DNA from: Bombella pollinis
Lineage (GTDB): Bacteria; Pseudomonadota; Alphaproteobacteria; Acetobacterales; Acetobacteraceae
Direction: 5' to 3'
Length of the DNA: 64,000 nt
Assembly (NCBI RefSeq): GCF_026385485.1
Contig: NZ_JANIDX010000003.1
Span: 186,001 to 250,000 of the forward strand
The position numbers and the translations under genes are program-made. This document shows positions 26,321-36,011 of this stretch, piece after piece (within the stretch, counting starts at the first letter, position 1; every line of letters starts with the position of its first letter). The notes beneath the pieces are model-generated. The model was not told where the DNA came from. It saw only the letters and a program-made list of their open reading frames with translations, and made no database searches.

Positions 26321-26391
26321 TAGGCTGTGTAAATATAGCTTAAGTAGCTTGATTTCTGTTTTTTTAATCCTTCTTTAAGTGTTTAGTCTGG

Positions 26392-28326
26392 ATGTCCCTC
26401 TGGCGTAATGACCCCGGCTCGCTATTTCGGAAGCGGAGTAGTCCTACGGCCGACCTATCTTTTACAGAAGAACAGGTTGTCGGGGGGGGTATGTTTACGC
26501 GGCGCGCGCTGTTGATATTAGCTGTGCAGGCGGGCGTTATGGGCACTCTGGCGCATCATCTTTATAAGTTGCAGGTTGTAGACGGTGAGACGTTAAAGGA
26601 GCAAGCACGCCGTAATCGGACGAGTCGGCGGCAAATATCGCCCGCACGTGGGGAGATTTACGACCGTTGTGGTGTGCTCGTTGCGGGGAATAAGCCAAAT
26701 TGGCGCGCTCTTGTGATGGTGGAGGAGACAACGGACCTCCAGGCGGTGGTGGATCGGTTTGCCACCATTGTGCCGCTAGATGAGCGGGATCGGGCTCGTA
26801 TAGAGCGGGACCGCAAACATATTCGCCGTTATGTGCCGCTGACGTTAAAAGAGTTTCTCACATGGGATGATGTGGCACGCTTGGGGTTAAACGCACCGAG
26901 CTTGCCGGGTGTGTTGATTGATGTCGGCACCACGCGTGAATATCCGTTTAAAGAGCTGATGTCTCATATTATCGGCTATGTTGCCCCGCCGAATGAGACT
27001 GATGTGCAGCATAACGCCGCATTGGCTCTGCCGGGGATGAAGATAGGCCGTGGGGGGTTAGAGCAAACACAAGAGGCTACGCTGCGGGGCCAGCCCGGCA
27101 CGGTGGAGATGGAAGTCAACGCCTATGGCCGTGTGATGGGCGAGTTGGAACGTGTAGAAGGCCAACCCGGTGCGCGGCTAGGTTTGACGCTAGATACAGT
27201 GCTGCAAACACGCATCAGAGAACGCATTGGCGAGCGTGTGGCGAGTGCGGTTGTGATGGATTGCCGCAATGGGGAGGTGATGGGGCTGGTCAGCACGCCC
27301 TCTTTCGACCCTACTTTATTTGATGGCGGGATTAGCCGTACGCAATGGAATAGCTTAATTACCGACCCCGCTACGCCGTTGGTGGATAAAGCTGTGTCCG
27401 GTCTTTATCCGCCGGGCTCTACCTTTAAGCCTGCCGTAGCATTAGCGGCGTTGAAGGCCCATGCCATTACCCCTTCGGAGCGTTTTACATGTCCGGGTTA
27501 TTACGACATGGGCGGGGTGCGCTTCCATTGTTGGAGCCGTTATGGGCATGGCTCTATTAACCTGCATCAGGCGTTGAAATATTCGTGTGACGTTTATTTC
27601 TATCAAGTAGCGCGCCGTTGTGGGATGGATGCGATTCACGAGGCTGCTGTTAGCTTAGGCCTAAGTGGCCATTTACCCATAGAGCTTCCCCATATGCGGG
27701 CGGGCTCTGTCCCCACGCCAGAGATGCGGCGGCAGCATGGGCATCATTGGAATGGCGGTGACACCGTTAATGCGGGGATTGGGCAAGGCTTGGTGCAAAC
27801 AACGCCTCTGGCTTTGGCCACATATACATCTCGCTTAGCTACGGGGCGGATGGTGCAACCCCATCTTGTTCGGACGGTGAGTGAGAAGCTTGTGCCGGAG
27901 GATATTCCTCCTCTGCCCTTTGCGAAGGATTCTCTCATAGCTGCGCGGAGTGGGATGTTCGCGGTGGTGAATGAGCCACAAGGGACGGCTCCCCAAGCGC
28001 GTTTAAACCTCCCCGGTGTACAAATGGCGGGGAAAACGGGCTCGGCACAGGTGCGTAATGTTCCCCGCGCTTTGCGTGAGAGCGGGCATTTTAACTCTAT
28101 GAATCTGCCGTGGCAGTATCGCCCTCATGCGTTGTTCATCTGTTTTGCACCCTATGATAACCCGCGTTATGCGGTTTCGGTCGTTGTAGAGCATGGTAAT
28201 GCTGGTGCGACAGAGGCCGCCCCGCTGGCCGCGCAGATTATGACCGATACGTTGGTAAGAGACCCTGCTAATCGGACGTCACTCTCGCGCGGGGTTGTGG
28301 CACGCGCTGATGATGTAAGCGAGTAG
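26392..28326 (+). CDS. mrdA: Penicillin-binding protein 2 (elongation transpeptidase)
   Basis: A 644-residue class B penicillin-binding protein that crosslinks peptidoglycan during cell elongation, partnered with RodA. One membrane helix (RALLILAVQAGVMGTLAHHLY) precedes the pedestal domain (PARGEIYDRCGVLVAGNKPNW). Transpeptidase motifs: SxxK at S343-TFK346, second motif SCD at 398-400 (SxD is usual for PBP2), and KTG at 548-550. The ATG at 26392 lacks a clear ribosome-binding site; ATG 26491 is preceded by a G-run and would still keep the membrane helix, but related proteins have a similar short cytoplasmic extension. Confidence 0.95.
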   Translation: MSLWRNDPGSLFRKRSSPTADLSFTEEQVVGGGMFTRRALLILAVQAGVMGTLAHHLYKLQVVDGETLKEQARRNRTSRRQISPARGEIYDRCGVLVAGNKPNWRALVMVEETTDLQAVVDRFATIVPLDERDRARIERDRKHIRRYVPLTLKEFLTWDDVARLGLNAPSLPGVLIDVGTTREYPFKELMSHIIGYVAPPNETDVQHNAALALPGMKIGRGGLEQTQEATLRGQPGTVEMEVNAYGRVMGELERVEGQPGARLGLTLDTVLQTRIRERIGERVASAVVMDCRNGEVMGLVSTPSFDPTLFDGGISRTQWNSLITDPATPLVDKAVSGLYPPGSTFKPAVALAALKAHAITPSERFTCPGYYDMGGVRFHCWSRYGHGSINLHQALKYSCDVYFYQVARRCGMDAIHEAAVSLGLSGHLPIELPHMRAGSVPTPEMRRQHGHHWNGGDTVNAGIGQGLVQTTPLALATYTSRLATGRMVQPHLVRTVSEKLVPEDIPPLPFAKDSLIAARSGMFAVVNEPQGTAPQARLNLPGVQMAGKTGSAQVRNVPRALRESGHFNSMNLPWQYRPHALFICFAPYDNPRYAVSVVVEHGNAGATEAAPLAAQIMTDTLVRDPANRTSLSRGVVARADDVSE

Positions 28327-28335
28327 GGGAGGCTT

Positions 28336-29490
28336 ATGTCCCTCAAGGATTTTACTGTCCCTCGCACAGCGCGGCGTTTATTGCGAGCAGAGCCTAACCT
28401 GCGCATGTTCTCGCGTTTATGGCAGATTAATTGGTTTTTTGTTCTGCTGGTGTGCTGCTTGGCTGGTGTTGGGTATATCGCTTTATATTCAGCAGGTGGC
28501 GGGCGTGCGGAAGCCTTTGCTCAACCGCAGATTATACGCTTTGGCTTTGGGCTTTTGATGATGTTGGGGGTAGCCCTTGCTAGCCCGCGCGTTTTGCGGA
28601 TGCTCTCCATCCCGATTTATGGTTTGTCCATCTTGCTTTTGGCTCTGGTGTTGAAAATGGGCCATGTGGGTAAGGGGGCAGAGCGGTGGATTAATTTGGG
28701 GGGCTTTCAGTTTCAGCCTTCAGAGTTTTCTAAAATCGCGCTGGTGTTGATGCTCTCAACATGGTTTTACCGGATAGGGCGGGAGCGGATGGGAAATCCG
28801 CTGCGCTTGATTATCCCCGCGATTTTAACGGCTATTCCTGTCGTGTTGGTGTTAAAGGAGCCTAACCTTGGCACGGCAACCATTGTGGGTGTGATTGGGG
28901 CCTCGCTCTTTTTTGCCGCAGGGATGCGCTGGTGGTTAATCATCCTGCTGGCTGCGCCTATCCCGTTCTTAGGGCCGTTTCTTTACAGCCACCTGCATGA
29001 TTACCAAAAAGCGCGGATTGATACGTTTCTACACCCTGAGCATGACCCGTTAGGGGCCGGGTATAATATCCTACAATCGCGGATTGCCCTTGGGGCGGGT
29101 GGTCGCTGGGGGCAAGGCTATATGCATGGCACGCAGGGCCAGCTTAGCTTCCTGCCAGAAAAGCAGACGGATTTTATCTTCACCATGATTGGTGAGGAAT
29201 GGGGCTATGCGGGCGGTGTGTTGGTGATTGGCCTGCTCTTTCTCATCACAATGAGCGGGATGTTAATTGCACTGCGATGCCGTAATCGGTTTGGCCGGCT
29301 GGTCGGGCTGGGTATCTCGATGGATTTTTTCTTATATTGTGTTGTAAATCTCTCTATGGTGATGGGGGTTATCCCTGTCGGTGGGGTGCCTTTGCCGCTT
29401 ATTTCCTATGGGGGGTCGGCTATGTTGACAATGATGTTTGGTTTTGGCCTGCTTTTATCAAGCTGGGTCCATCGGGATGACCCTGATTAA
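28336..29490 (+). CDS. mrdB: Rod shape-determining glycosyltransferase RodA
   Basis: A 384-residue SEDS-family peptidoglycan polymerase with about ten membrane helices. Signature segments: GRGAERWINLGGFQFQPSEFSKIALVL-type block (here KGAERWINLGGFQFQPSE), HEDPLGAGYNILQSRIALGAGG-type loop (HDPLGAGYNILQSRIALGAGG), FLPEKQTDFIFTMIGEEWGY and the C-terminal PVGGVPLPLISYGGSAM. The AGGGGAGG site is just before the ATG and the gene follows mrdA by 9 bases, so the two are coupled, as their products act as a complex. Confidence 0.97.
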   Translation: MSLKDFTVPRTARRLLRAEPNLRMFSRLWQINWFFVLLVCCLAGVGYIALYSAGGGRAEAFAQPQIIRFGFGLLMMLGVALASPRVLRMLSIPIYGLSILLLALVLKMGHVGKGAERWINLGGFQFQPSEFSKIALVLMLSTWFYRIGRERMGNPLRLIIPAILTAIPVVLVLKEPNLGTATIVGVIGASLFFAAGMRWWLIILLAAPIPFLGPFLYSHLHDYQKARIDTFLHPEHDPLGAGYNILQSRIALGAGGRWGQGYMHGTQGQLSFLPEKQTDFIFTMIGEEWGYAGGVLVIGLLFLITMSGMLIALRCRNRFGRLVGLGISMDFFLYCVVNLSMVMGVIPVGGVPLPLISYGGSAMLTMMFGFGLLLSSWVHRDDPD

Positions 29491-29520
29491 AGCAATAAGC
29501 GTGAGAGGTAGTCGGTCTTT

Positions 29521-30180
29521 ATGCATGCGTGGCTTCTCCCCTTATTAGCGTTTACGACCGCTGGCGCACTTTTCACCATTACGCCAGGGTTGGATTCCAT
29601 CATGGTTTTACGGACAGCCGCAGCAGAGGGGCGGCGCGCTGGGGTAGGGGCCATTTTTGGCGTCGCGCTCGGGCTAACCATATGGGGCTTAGCGGCCGCT
29701 TTCGGGCTGACGGCATTATTGGCTGCCTCTAGCAAAGCCTTCTTCATCGTAAAATGTGTGGGGGCATTGTATTTATTATGGATAGGCTGCTCTCAGCTCT
29801 TTCATCCCAGGGCCGCGTTGACAACGTCTCCGCCAACGACATTTCGTCCCCCCCTTACATCTCGTCACGATTTTTGGTCCGGTTTCCGCCGAGGGGTGTT
29901 GACGGACTTGCTAAACCCTAAGGCGGGGATTTTTGTGGTGACGTTCTTCCCACAATTCATCCCACCAGATGCCAATATTGTGGCTTTTACCTTAGTACAG
30001 GTGGTGATTCAGGCCTTATTGACATTTATTTGGCTAGGGCTGCTAGTGGCTCTTACTGTGCCTTTAGCGCGGTTTTTTAATAAGCCGGTGGTGGTGCGGC
30101 GGCTTGATCGGCTTACTGGGCTTGTGTTTATCGGGTTTGGGGCGAAGATATTCCTCACCCATAGTCCTGTCGCTCCTTGA
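29521..30180 (+). CDS. LysE/RhtB-family amino acid exporter
   Basis: A 219-residue membrane protein with six predicted helices. The start LLAFTTAGALFTITPGLDSIMVLRTAAAEGRRAGVGAIFGVALG carries the family TPGPD-like motif (TPGLD), and the middle has GFRRGVLTDLLNPKAGIFVVTFFPQFI, the conserved NPK segment. Such proteins export amino acids or homoserine lactones; the substrate here is unknown. It follows mrdB by 30 bases on the same strand and could be read from the same transcript. Confidence 0.85.
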   Translation: MHAWLLPLLAFTTAGALFTITPGLDSIMVLRTAAAEGRRAGVGAIFGVALGLTIWGLAAAFGLTALLAASSKAFFIVKCVGALYLLWIGCSQLFHPRAALTTSPPTTFRPPLTSRHDFWSGFRRGVLTDLLNPKAGIFVVTFFPQFIPPDANIVAFTLVQVVIQALLTFIWLGLLVALTVPLARFFNKPVVVRRLDRLTGLVFIGFGAKIFLTHSPVAP

Positions 30181-30195
30181 TAAGAACGGACATAA

Positions 30196-30230
30196 AAAGG
30201 CCGGTTAGGGCCATAACCCCACCGGCCTTT
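30196..30230. terminator. Bidirectional terminator between LysE exporter and glyS
   Basis: AAAGGCCGGT (30196-30205) pairs with ACCGGCCTTT (30221-30230). The T-run is longer on the reverse strand (TTTTTAT after the stem), so it mainly terminates the glyQ-glyS transcript. Confidence 0.85.
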
Positions 30231-30264
30231 ATAATGATGTGCTGAAAGTGTGATGAAGGGTGGT

Positions 30265-32367
30265 TTAGCCTTCAATCTTGCTAAAATCAGCAATGAGCCG
30301 CCCGCTTTGGCTAAAGCGTTTTAAGAGGCGCAGGCGATTGCTGCGTTGTGCTGCGTCGTCTGCATTTACCGTGACAGCCTCAAAGAAGTGGTCGATCACC
30401 GGGCGTAGAGCGGCAAGATGCTGCATAACGCTGGTGAAGTCCTCCTCCTTTAAATGGGCATCAATAATAGGCCCACCCTCTTTAAGGGCGTCATCTAGCG
30501 CACGCTCCTCCTCCTGCACATAGAGATGTGCTTCTGGCGTGGGGGCGTAGGGGCCGTCTTTTTTCTCCTCAATACGGAGGATGTTATTGGCACGGCGATA
30601 GGCGGCGAGAAGATTCTTCCCATCCTCTGTGCCTATCATGGCAGAGAGAGCCTCCACCCGGTTGAGCAGGCGGACGAGGTCACCATCTAAATGCGTAAAG
30701 AGGGTTGTGCCCTCTAGGGCTTGCGTGACGGCCAATGTGGCATCCAGCACGTCATGGCGGCGGCCCTCATTACGCAGTTGGACGCGCAGCCTATCGATGA
30801 AGAACCCATCCATATCCTCAAGAGCGGAATCCTTGCCAGCCTTGCTGGCATGAGGGATAGCCGCTTTGGAGAGCAGGTGGCCAAGGTCTAGGCGGAGGCC
30901 ATTATCACGAATGGTGCGGATGACGCCTAAAGCGGCGCGGCGCAACCCGTAAGGGTCGCCAGAGCCACTGGGTGTCTCCCCAATTGTGAAGAAGCCTGCC
31001 AGCATATCCAGCCTATCAGCGAGAGCAACGGCGATGGAGATGGGCGCATTAGCTGTTTGGTCGTTCAACCCGCGGGGCATGTAATGCTCAGCAACAGCTT
31101 GTGCCACCTCTGAGGCTTCACCATCATGGGCCGCATAATAGCCCCCCATGACGCCTTGAAGCTCAGGGAACTCACCCACCATGCCCGTTGTTAGGTCTGC
31201 TTTAGCGAGCAGGCCCGCCCGCTTAGCGTGGGCTATCTGCTCCTCATTAAGGCCCATATCTGTGGCGATGAGACCCGCTAAAGTGGCGATGCGCTCTGCA
31301 CGTTCTTTTTGCGTGCCAAGCTTAGCATGGAAGGTCACAGCCCCTAGCGCAGCGACACGCTCTGCGAGTTTGGTTTTGCGGTCAAGGTCCCAGAAATGCC
31401 GGGCATCAGCAAAGCGGGCGCGTAGGACGCGCTCATTCCCCGCGATGCAGAGGGCCCCTGCATCAGTGAAGCTTTGATTGGCGACAAAGGCAAAATAGGG
31501 AGCCGCTTTGCCTTCTTGCGTACGCAGGGCAAAATAGCGTTGATTTACCCGCATGGAGACCTGCATCACCTCTGGCGGAAGGTCCATAAAGGCATCATCA
31601 ATGCGGCCGAGCAAAGGTACGGGATATTCCACCAACCCGCTGACTTCTTGGACAAGCCCTTCATCCTCAACGAGCTTTAAGCCTTTATCCTCGGCTAATT
31701 TATGCACACCATTGCGGATGAGATCAGCGCGTTTTTGTTCATCAAGGATGACATGTCGAGCCTCTAAATCCCGCAGCCATTGCGCCGTATTGGTGATGGT
31801 GAACGTGCCGGGGGAGAGGATGCGGTGACCCTCTGTCACATTGCCGCTTGTAAGGCCATGAGCATCATCATCCTGACGCGCAAGGCTGAAGGGGACGGTC
31901 TGCCCATCCAACACACAGGCAATATGATGAAGCGGGCGCACCCATGTAAAGAGCGAACCATTGCCCCAACGCATCGCCTTAGGCCAAGGGAACTTCCATA
32001 ATAGCTCTGGTAGCTGCTCGGCGATGAGAGCTGCTGCATTGATGGGCGGGAGCGTGCGATGGAGGACCCAAAAGCCGTTCTCTTTTGTTAGAGCATCGGG
32101 GGAGACACCATGTTTACGGCAAAAACCAGCGAGGGCTTTCTCTGGCGCGTTCTCACGCGGTCCACGCTCGGAGAGGGTGCGCGCGGGGATGCTCTCATCC
32201 ACCTCTAGGCTAGCGGCAATATGACGTGCCCCGTAAAAACCGCGTATAGTGCGGGGGTTGAGGGGGGCTAGGGCTTGCTCTAGCAAGCGGGTAAGGTCCT
32301 CTGCCGCGCGGGCTTGCATCCCGGAGGGGATTTCCTCACAAAAAAGGTCAAGTAGCAATTCAGCCAT
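30265..32367 (-). CDS. glyS: Glycine-tRNA ligase beta subunit
   Basis: A 700-residue subunit of the bacterial alpha2-beta2 glycyl-tRNA synthetase; it provides tRNA binding and an HD-like domain. The N-terminus MAELLLDLFCEEIPSGMQARA is characteristic, with internal signatures FCRKHGVSPDALT, TEGHRILSPGTF and DLTTGMVGEFPELQGVMGGYYA. The C-terminal anticodon-binding domain runs from about residue 580. The ATG at 32367 overlaps the end of glyQ by 8 bases, so translation is coupled. Confidence 0.97.
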   Translation of the reverse strand: MAELLLDLFCEEIPSGMQARAAEDLTRLLEQALAPLNPRTIRGFYGARHIAASLEVDESIPARTLSERGPRENAPEKALAGFCRKHGVSPDALTKENGFWVLHRTLPPINAAALIAEQLPELLWKFPWPKAMRWGNGSLFTWVRPLHHIACVLDGQTVPFSLARQDDDAHGLTSGNVTEGHRILSPGTFTITNTAQWLRDLEARHVILDEQKRADLIRNGVHKLAEDKGLKLVEDEGLVQEVSGLVEYPVPLLGRIDDAFMDLPPEVMQVSMRVNQRYFALRTQEGKAAPYFAFVANQSFTDAGALCIAGNERVLRARFADARHFWDLDRKTKLAERVAALGAVTFHAKLGTQKERAERIATLAGLIATDMGLNEEQIAHAKRAGLLAKADLTTGMVGEFPELQGVMGGYYAAHDGEASEVAQAVAEHYMPRGLNDQTANAPISIAVALADRLDMLAGFFTIGETPSGSGDPYGLRRAALGVIRTIRDNGLRLDLGHLLSKAAIPHASKAGKDSALEDMDGFFIDRLRVQLRNEGRRHDVLDATLAVTQALEGTTLFTHLDGDLVRLLNRVEALSAMIGTEDGKNLLAAYRRANNILRIEEKKDGPYAPTPEAHLYVQEEERALDDALKEGGPIIDAHLKEEDFTSVMQHLAALRPVIDHFFEAVTVNADDAAQRSNRLRLLKRFSQSGRLIADFSKIEG

Positions 32368-33256
32368 GGGTGGTGTCCTCCTCATCTCCAGCAAGCCAAG
32401 CTTCGCAGGCGGCTTTTGCTAATGTACGCACACGCCCAATATAAGAAGCACGCTCGGAGACGGAGATAACCCCGCGCGCATCTAAGAGGTTAAATAGATG
32501 GGAGGCTTTTAAGCATTGGTCATAAGCTGGCTGGGCCACACCGGCTTCAGAGAGGCGGATGGATTCAGCCTCGGCAGCGTTAAATTGGGCAAGGAGCATA
32601 TCCGTATCGGCAAGCTCGAAATTATGGCGGGAATAATCACGCTCAGCCCGGAGGAACACATCGCCGTAAGTGAGGCCCCGACCGTTGAAGTCGAGGTCAT
32701 AGACATTCTCCACCCCTTGCACATACATAGCTAGCCGCTCCAACCCGTAAGTTAGCTCGGTAGAGGGGATGACCGTTGGGATGCCGCCAACCTGCTGGAA
32801 GTAGGTAAATTGCGTCACCTCCATCCCATCGCACCAGACTTCCCAACCAAGGCCCCACGCGCCGATTGTGGGGTTCTCCCAATCATCTTCAACAAAGCGG
32901 ATATCGTGCTTCTCTGGGTCGATCCCGATCGCGCGATAGCTCTCAAGCAGGAGGTCCTGGCTCTCTTGCGGTGTGGGTTTGAGCAGAACTTGATATTGAT
33001 AATAATGCTGTAAGCGGTTGGGGTTTTCCCCATAGCGACCATCAGAGGGGCGGCGGCATGGCTGCACATAGGCCGCAGCCCAAGGCTTACGGCCAAGAGC
33101 GCGCAATGTAGTATGTGGCGAGAGTGTGCCTGCGCCAAGCTCGGTATCGTAAGGCTGAAGGATGGCACAGCCCTTTTGAGACCAGAATTGATGAAGACGC
33201 AGGATAAGTTCCTGAAAGCAAGGGGGCCGGGATGCGGACAATTCACGAGGCTCCAT
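32360..33256 (-). CDS. glyQ: Glycine-tRNA ligase alpha subunit
   Basis: A 298-residue class II synthetase subunit that carries the catalytic core. Signatures: CFQELILRLHQFWSQKGCAILQPYD near the start, TLSPHTTLRALG, CRRPSDGRYGENPNRLQHYYQYQVLLKP (motif 2) and VYDLDFNGRGLTYGDVFL. Forms the dimer core of the alpha2-beta2 enzyme with GlyS directly downstream. The gene is divergent from the DUF2076 gene across 183 bases. Confidence 0.97.
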   Translation of the reverse strand: MEPRELSASRPPCFQELILRLHQFWSQKGCAILQPYDTELGAGTLSPHTTLRALGRKPWAAAYVQPCRRPSDGRYGENPNRLQHYYQYQVLLKPTPQESQDLLLESYRAIGIDPEKHDIRFVEDDWENPTIGAWGLGWEVWCDGMEVTQFTYFQQVGGIPTVIPSTELTYGLERLAMYVQGVENVYDLDFNGRGLTYGDVFLRAERDYSRHNFELADTDMLLAQFNAAEAESIRLSEAGVAQPAYDQCLKASHLFNLLDARGVISVSERASYIGRVRTLAKAACEAWLAGDEEDTTHG

Positions 33257-33439
33257 AAACGTAAAGCGTTGCGCCTACTCTATAGGATGAACGGCATAAT
33301 CGCTAGCAGCTAGAAGGCAATTTTGGCATGAGGGGAGGAGGGGCCTTGCAGGGGTGGGGAACAGTATCCTATCTTATGGGGCAATAAGGGCGGTCTTCCT
33401 AGCCGCTATAGCCCTTGCCTGATGAAGGATAGCTTATTC

Positions 33440-34240
33440 ATGAATTCGGAAGAACGTGATCTCATAAGCCGCTTTGTTGCTCGTGTTGGGGGCGGGGTAG
33501 GGCTGCCAAATGGTCAAGGGCCAGCTAGCTTGCCCCCTATTGACCCAGAGGCGGACCGCTATATTGCTGAGACCTTTCAGCGTTACCCAGAGGCGCGCTA
33601 CCGCATCACGCAGCTTGCTGTTGTGCAGGAGGCGGCATTAGCCCAAGCACAAGCGCGTATTCGTGAGCTTGAGATGCAGCTCCAGCAAGCACGAGGGGAG
33701 ATAGCGTTATTGCAGCAGCAAACGGCCTCGCAATCGAGTACGCAAGGGGGGCAGTCTGGTGGATTCTTCTCCGGGTTGTTTGGCCGTGGTCCTGCTACGC
33801 CGCCGCCGCGTGGGGCAGCGTTGCCACCGGGTTGGGGCCCAGCCTCTGGGGCGGCTGCGCCGGAAATGGGGCGGGCTTATGCCCCACCGCCGGGCTATCA
33901 GCCGGGGATGTTTGCACGCTCTGGTTCGGGCTTTTTAGGTTCGGCTTTGACAACAGCAGCCGGTGTCGCTGGTGGTATGATGGCAGCACATGCGTTGGAG
34001 GGGCTGTTCTCTGGTGAGCATGGGGCCCATGAGGGTGCCGCCGGGACGGGGGCCGATTTTGGTAATGAGACAACCATCGTCAATAATTATTATGGCGATG
34101 GTGCGAATGGGGATTTTAACGGCCCACAAGGGACAGATCCTTTTGGTGGTAGTGGGACAGATGCTGGGGGCTTTGGCGCACAAGATTTCGGCCCACAAGA
34201 TTTTTCTGATGATAATGCGGACCGGGACGATTTCTTCTAA
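33440..34240 (+). CDS. DUF2076-domain protein
   Basis: A 266-residue protein. The first 90 residues (MNSEERDLISRFVARVGG to YRITQLAVVQEAALAQAQARIRELEMQL) match the DUF2076 pattern, ending in a coiled coil. The rest is low-complexity: Gly/Pro/Ala-rich, a hydrophobic glycine-rich segment (GSALTTAAGVAGGMMAAHALEGLF), the motif NETTIVNNYYGDG and an acidic Asp/Phe tail. Function is unknown; the family is widespread in proteobacteria and sometimes called a periplasmic ligand-binding sensor without evidence. ATG 33440 is chosen for the conserved MNSEER start; an ATG 18 bases upstream has no ribosome-binding site. Confidence 0.8.
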   Translation: MNSEERDLISRFVARVGGGVGLPNGQGPASLPPIDPEADRYIAETFQRYPEARYRITQLAVVQEAALAQAQARIRELEMQLQQARGEIALLQQQTASQSSTQGGQSGGFFSGLFGRGPATPPPRGAALPPGWGPASGAAAPEMGRAYAPPPGYQPGMFARSGSGFLGSALTTAAGVAGGMMAAHALEGLFSGEHGAHEGAAGTGADFGNETTIVNNYYGDGANGDFNGPQGTDPFGGSGTDAGGFGAQDFGPQDFSDDNADRDDFF

Positions 34241-34299
34241 GCTTCTTTATCAATAGAGGGCGATAGTAGCGTTGCGGTATGAAAAGGGATTAGGGCGCG

Positions 34300-35910
34300 A
34301 TGGTGGAGAAAGCTCCTCAAGTGGTTCAGGAAGCAGGAACGCGAGGGGCTGGTTCTCCTGTGCCGGACCAAACCCTTTATGATGTCGCCGCGATAGAGGA
34401 TGTGCGTGAAGGAGACATCCTGCCCATTACGCTACAAGAGCAGTCTATTGCGCTTGTGCGGATGGGGGATGATATCCACGCTATCGGGCGGCGATGCCCG
34501 CATAAGGGTGCGACATTTCGCGGAGACTTGGCTTGTCGTAGCTCTGTGCATGGGGATGTGGTTGTTTGCCCATGGCATAAAGCTGTCTTTGGGGTACGAG
34601 ATGGTAAGCTGAAAGAGCCTATCGCTTTTTCACATTTGCCGGTTTACCCGGTCCGGCAGGTGGAGGGGCGTGTTCTTGTAGGGGCGCACCCGATGTCTCG
34701 CAAACCGGTTGAACAGAGCGGAGAGGAGGAGAGGGTCCTCATCGTAGGGGCTGGGGCAGCTGCGGCGAGTGCGATTTATACATTGCGGGAAGAAGGTTTT
34801 GCAGGGCGCATTACCTTGATTGGGGATGAGGGTTTTTTGCCCTATGAACGTCCGGCTTTGAGCAAAGGGGTCTTCCTCGGTGGGGGGGAGAAAGTTCAAC
34901 CCTCCCCTCTTTTGAGCGAAGCTTTTTATGCACGGCATGAAATTGCCCGTATGCGGGGCAAGGTCGTTGCGCTGGATTGTGAGAAAAAGGAAGTCCTTTT
35001 AGAGGAAGGCAAGCGGTATAGTGCTGACCACATCCTTATCACCACAGGGGGGCGGCCCATTTTGCCGCCATTACCGGGGATAGAGCTTGAGGGGGTGATG
35101 TCCCTCCATACGGTACGGGATGCGTGGAAGATTGCCGAGGAGATTACGGGAGACCAAGCCGTTATCCTCATAGGCTGTGGGCTTACAACGTTAGAGACAG
35201 CTTCTGCTCTGCGGCAAAAAGGGGCTGGGGTGACCATCATTGCAACAGAGCGTCCTTTCCCTATGGAGGGGCAATGGGGGCGCGAAGTTGGGCAGATTCT
35301 ACGCCGTCTGCATGAGGATAATGGCGTTGCCTTTGTGACAGATACCGCCGTTGTGGGCATCCACGGGACAGAGCGCGTCACGGGGGTGGAGCTGGGTGAT
35401 GGTATGGTGCTTAATTGCACGCATGTGCTTGTATCCGTTGGGAATAAGCCATCACGGGATTTTTTGCCCTCTCATATTGAGGATGAGGGCGTGGTAGGGG
35501 GTATTATCGTAGATGATACTATGCAGGTACGCCCCGGTATTTATGCGGCTGGGGATGTGGCTGCGTTCCGGCGGAATGGAGCATTATGTCGGATTGAGCA
35601 TTGGCGTCCTGCCCAATGTGAGGGCCGTGCAGCAGCACGGAGTATTTTAGGCCTCCCGCCCCAGCCTATGCCTGTTCCGTGGTATTGGACGCAGCAATTT
35701 GGCAAAAAGCTGGAATATTTAGGTTGGGGTGAGAGCTTTGATCATGTTTTGATTGAGGGTGACCTCGGCGGGTTTGATTTTATGGCCGCTTATATGAAGG
35801 GTCAAAAAGTTGTTGCATTAGTCTCCTCAGGCCGTTCTGCAGCGATGGCACGCGCTGCCGTGGATTTTGAAGGATTTGTGGCGCGAGAGGTTAGGACGCG
35901 TATTGTATAA
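34300..35910 (+). CDS. FAD-dependent oxidoreductase with N-terminal Rieske domain
   Basis: A 536-residue fusion. Residues about 25-125 form a Rieske [2Fe-2S] domain (RRCPHKGA and VVCPWHKAVFG give CxH and CxxH). Residues about 145-500 are a pyridine-nucleotide-disulfide-type reductase: FAD motif VLIVGAGAAAASAIYTLREEG, LPYERPALSKGVF, NAD motif ILIGCGLTTLETASAL, and GIYAAGDVA. The last 70 residues match the reductase C-terminal domain of ferredoxin reductases. The arrangement is that of AIFM3/AIFL-like and nitrite-reductase-like ferredoxin reductases; it would pass electrons from NAD(P)H to an unknown acceptor. It stands alone, so the partner is not indicated. Confidence 0.85.
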   Translation: MVEKAPQVVQEAGTRGAGSPVPDQTLYDVAAIEDVREGDILPITLQEQSIALVRMGDDIHAIGRRCPHKGATFRGDLACRSSVHGDVVVCPWHKAVFGVRDGKLKEPIAFSHLPVYPVRQVEGRVLVGAHPMSRKPVEQSGEEERVLIVGAGAAAASAIYTLREEGFAGRITLIGDEGFLPYERPALSKGVFLGGGEKVQPSPLLSEAFYARHEIARMRGKVVALDCEKKEVLLEEGKRYSADHILITTGGRPILPPLPGIELEGVMSLHTVRDAWKIAEEITGDQAVILIGCGLTTLETASALRQKGAGVTIIATERPFPMEGQWGREVGQILRRLHEDNGVAFVTDTAVVGIHGTERVTGVELGDGMVLNCTHVLVSVGNKPSRDFLPSHIEDEGVVGGIIVDDTMQVRPGIYAAGDVAAFRRNGALCRIEHWRPAQCEGRAAARSILGLPPQPMPVPWYWTQQFGKKLEYLGWGESFDHVLIEGDLGGFDFMAAYMKGQKVVALVSSGRSAAMARAAVDFEGFVAREVRTRIV

Positions 35911-36011
35911 ACGGCCCTTTAGATAGAGATAGTAGGAGGATGAAAGCCGAGCCGCATAGCCTAAGACTATAAGAAATTAAAATAATTATTAGTATAACTT
36001 ACTACAATTTA

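Noticed and set aside
35939..35971. AGGAGG directly followed by an ATG and a 10-codon frame (MKAEPHSLRL) before the FemAB-like gene, as a leader peptide
   Set aside because: Only one base separates the binding site from the ATG, no hairpin follows, and the downstream gene has no amino-acid link to Leu.
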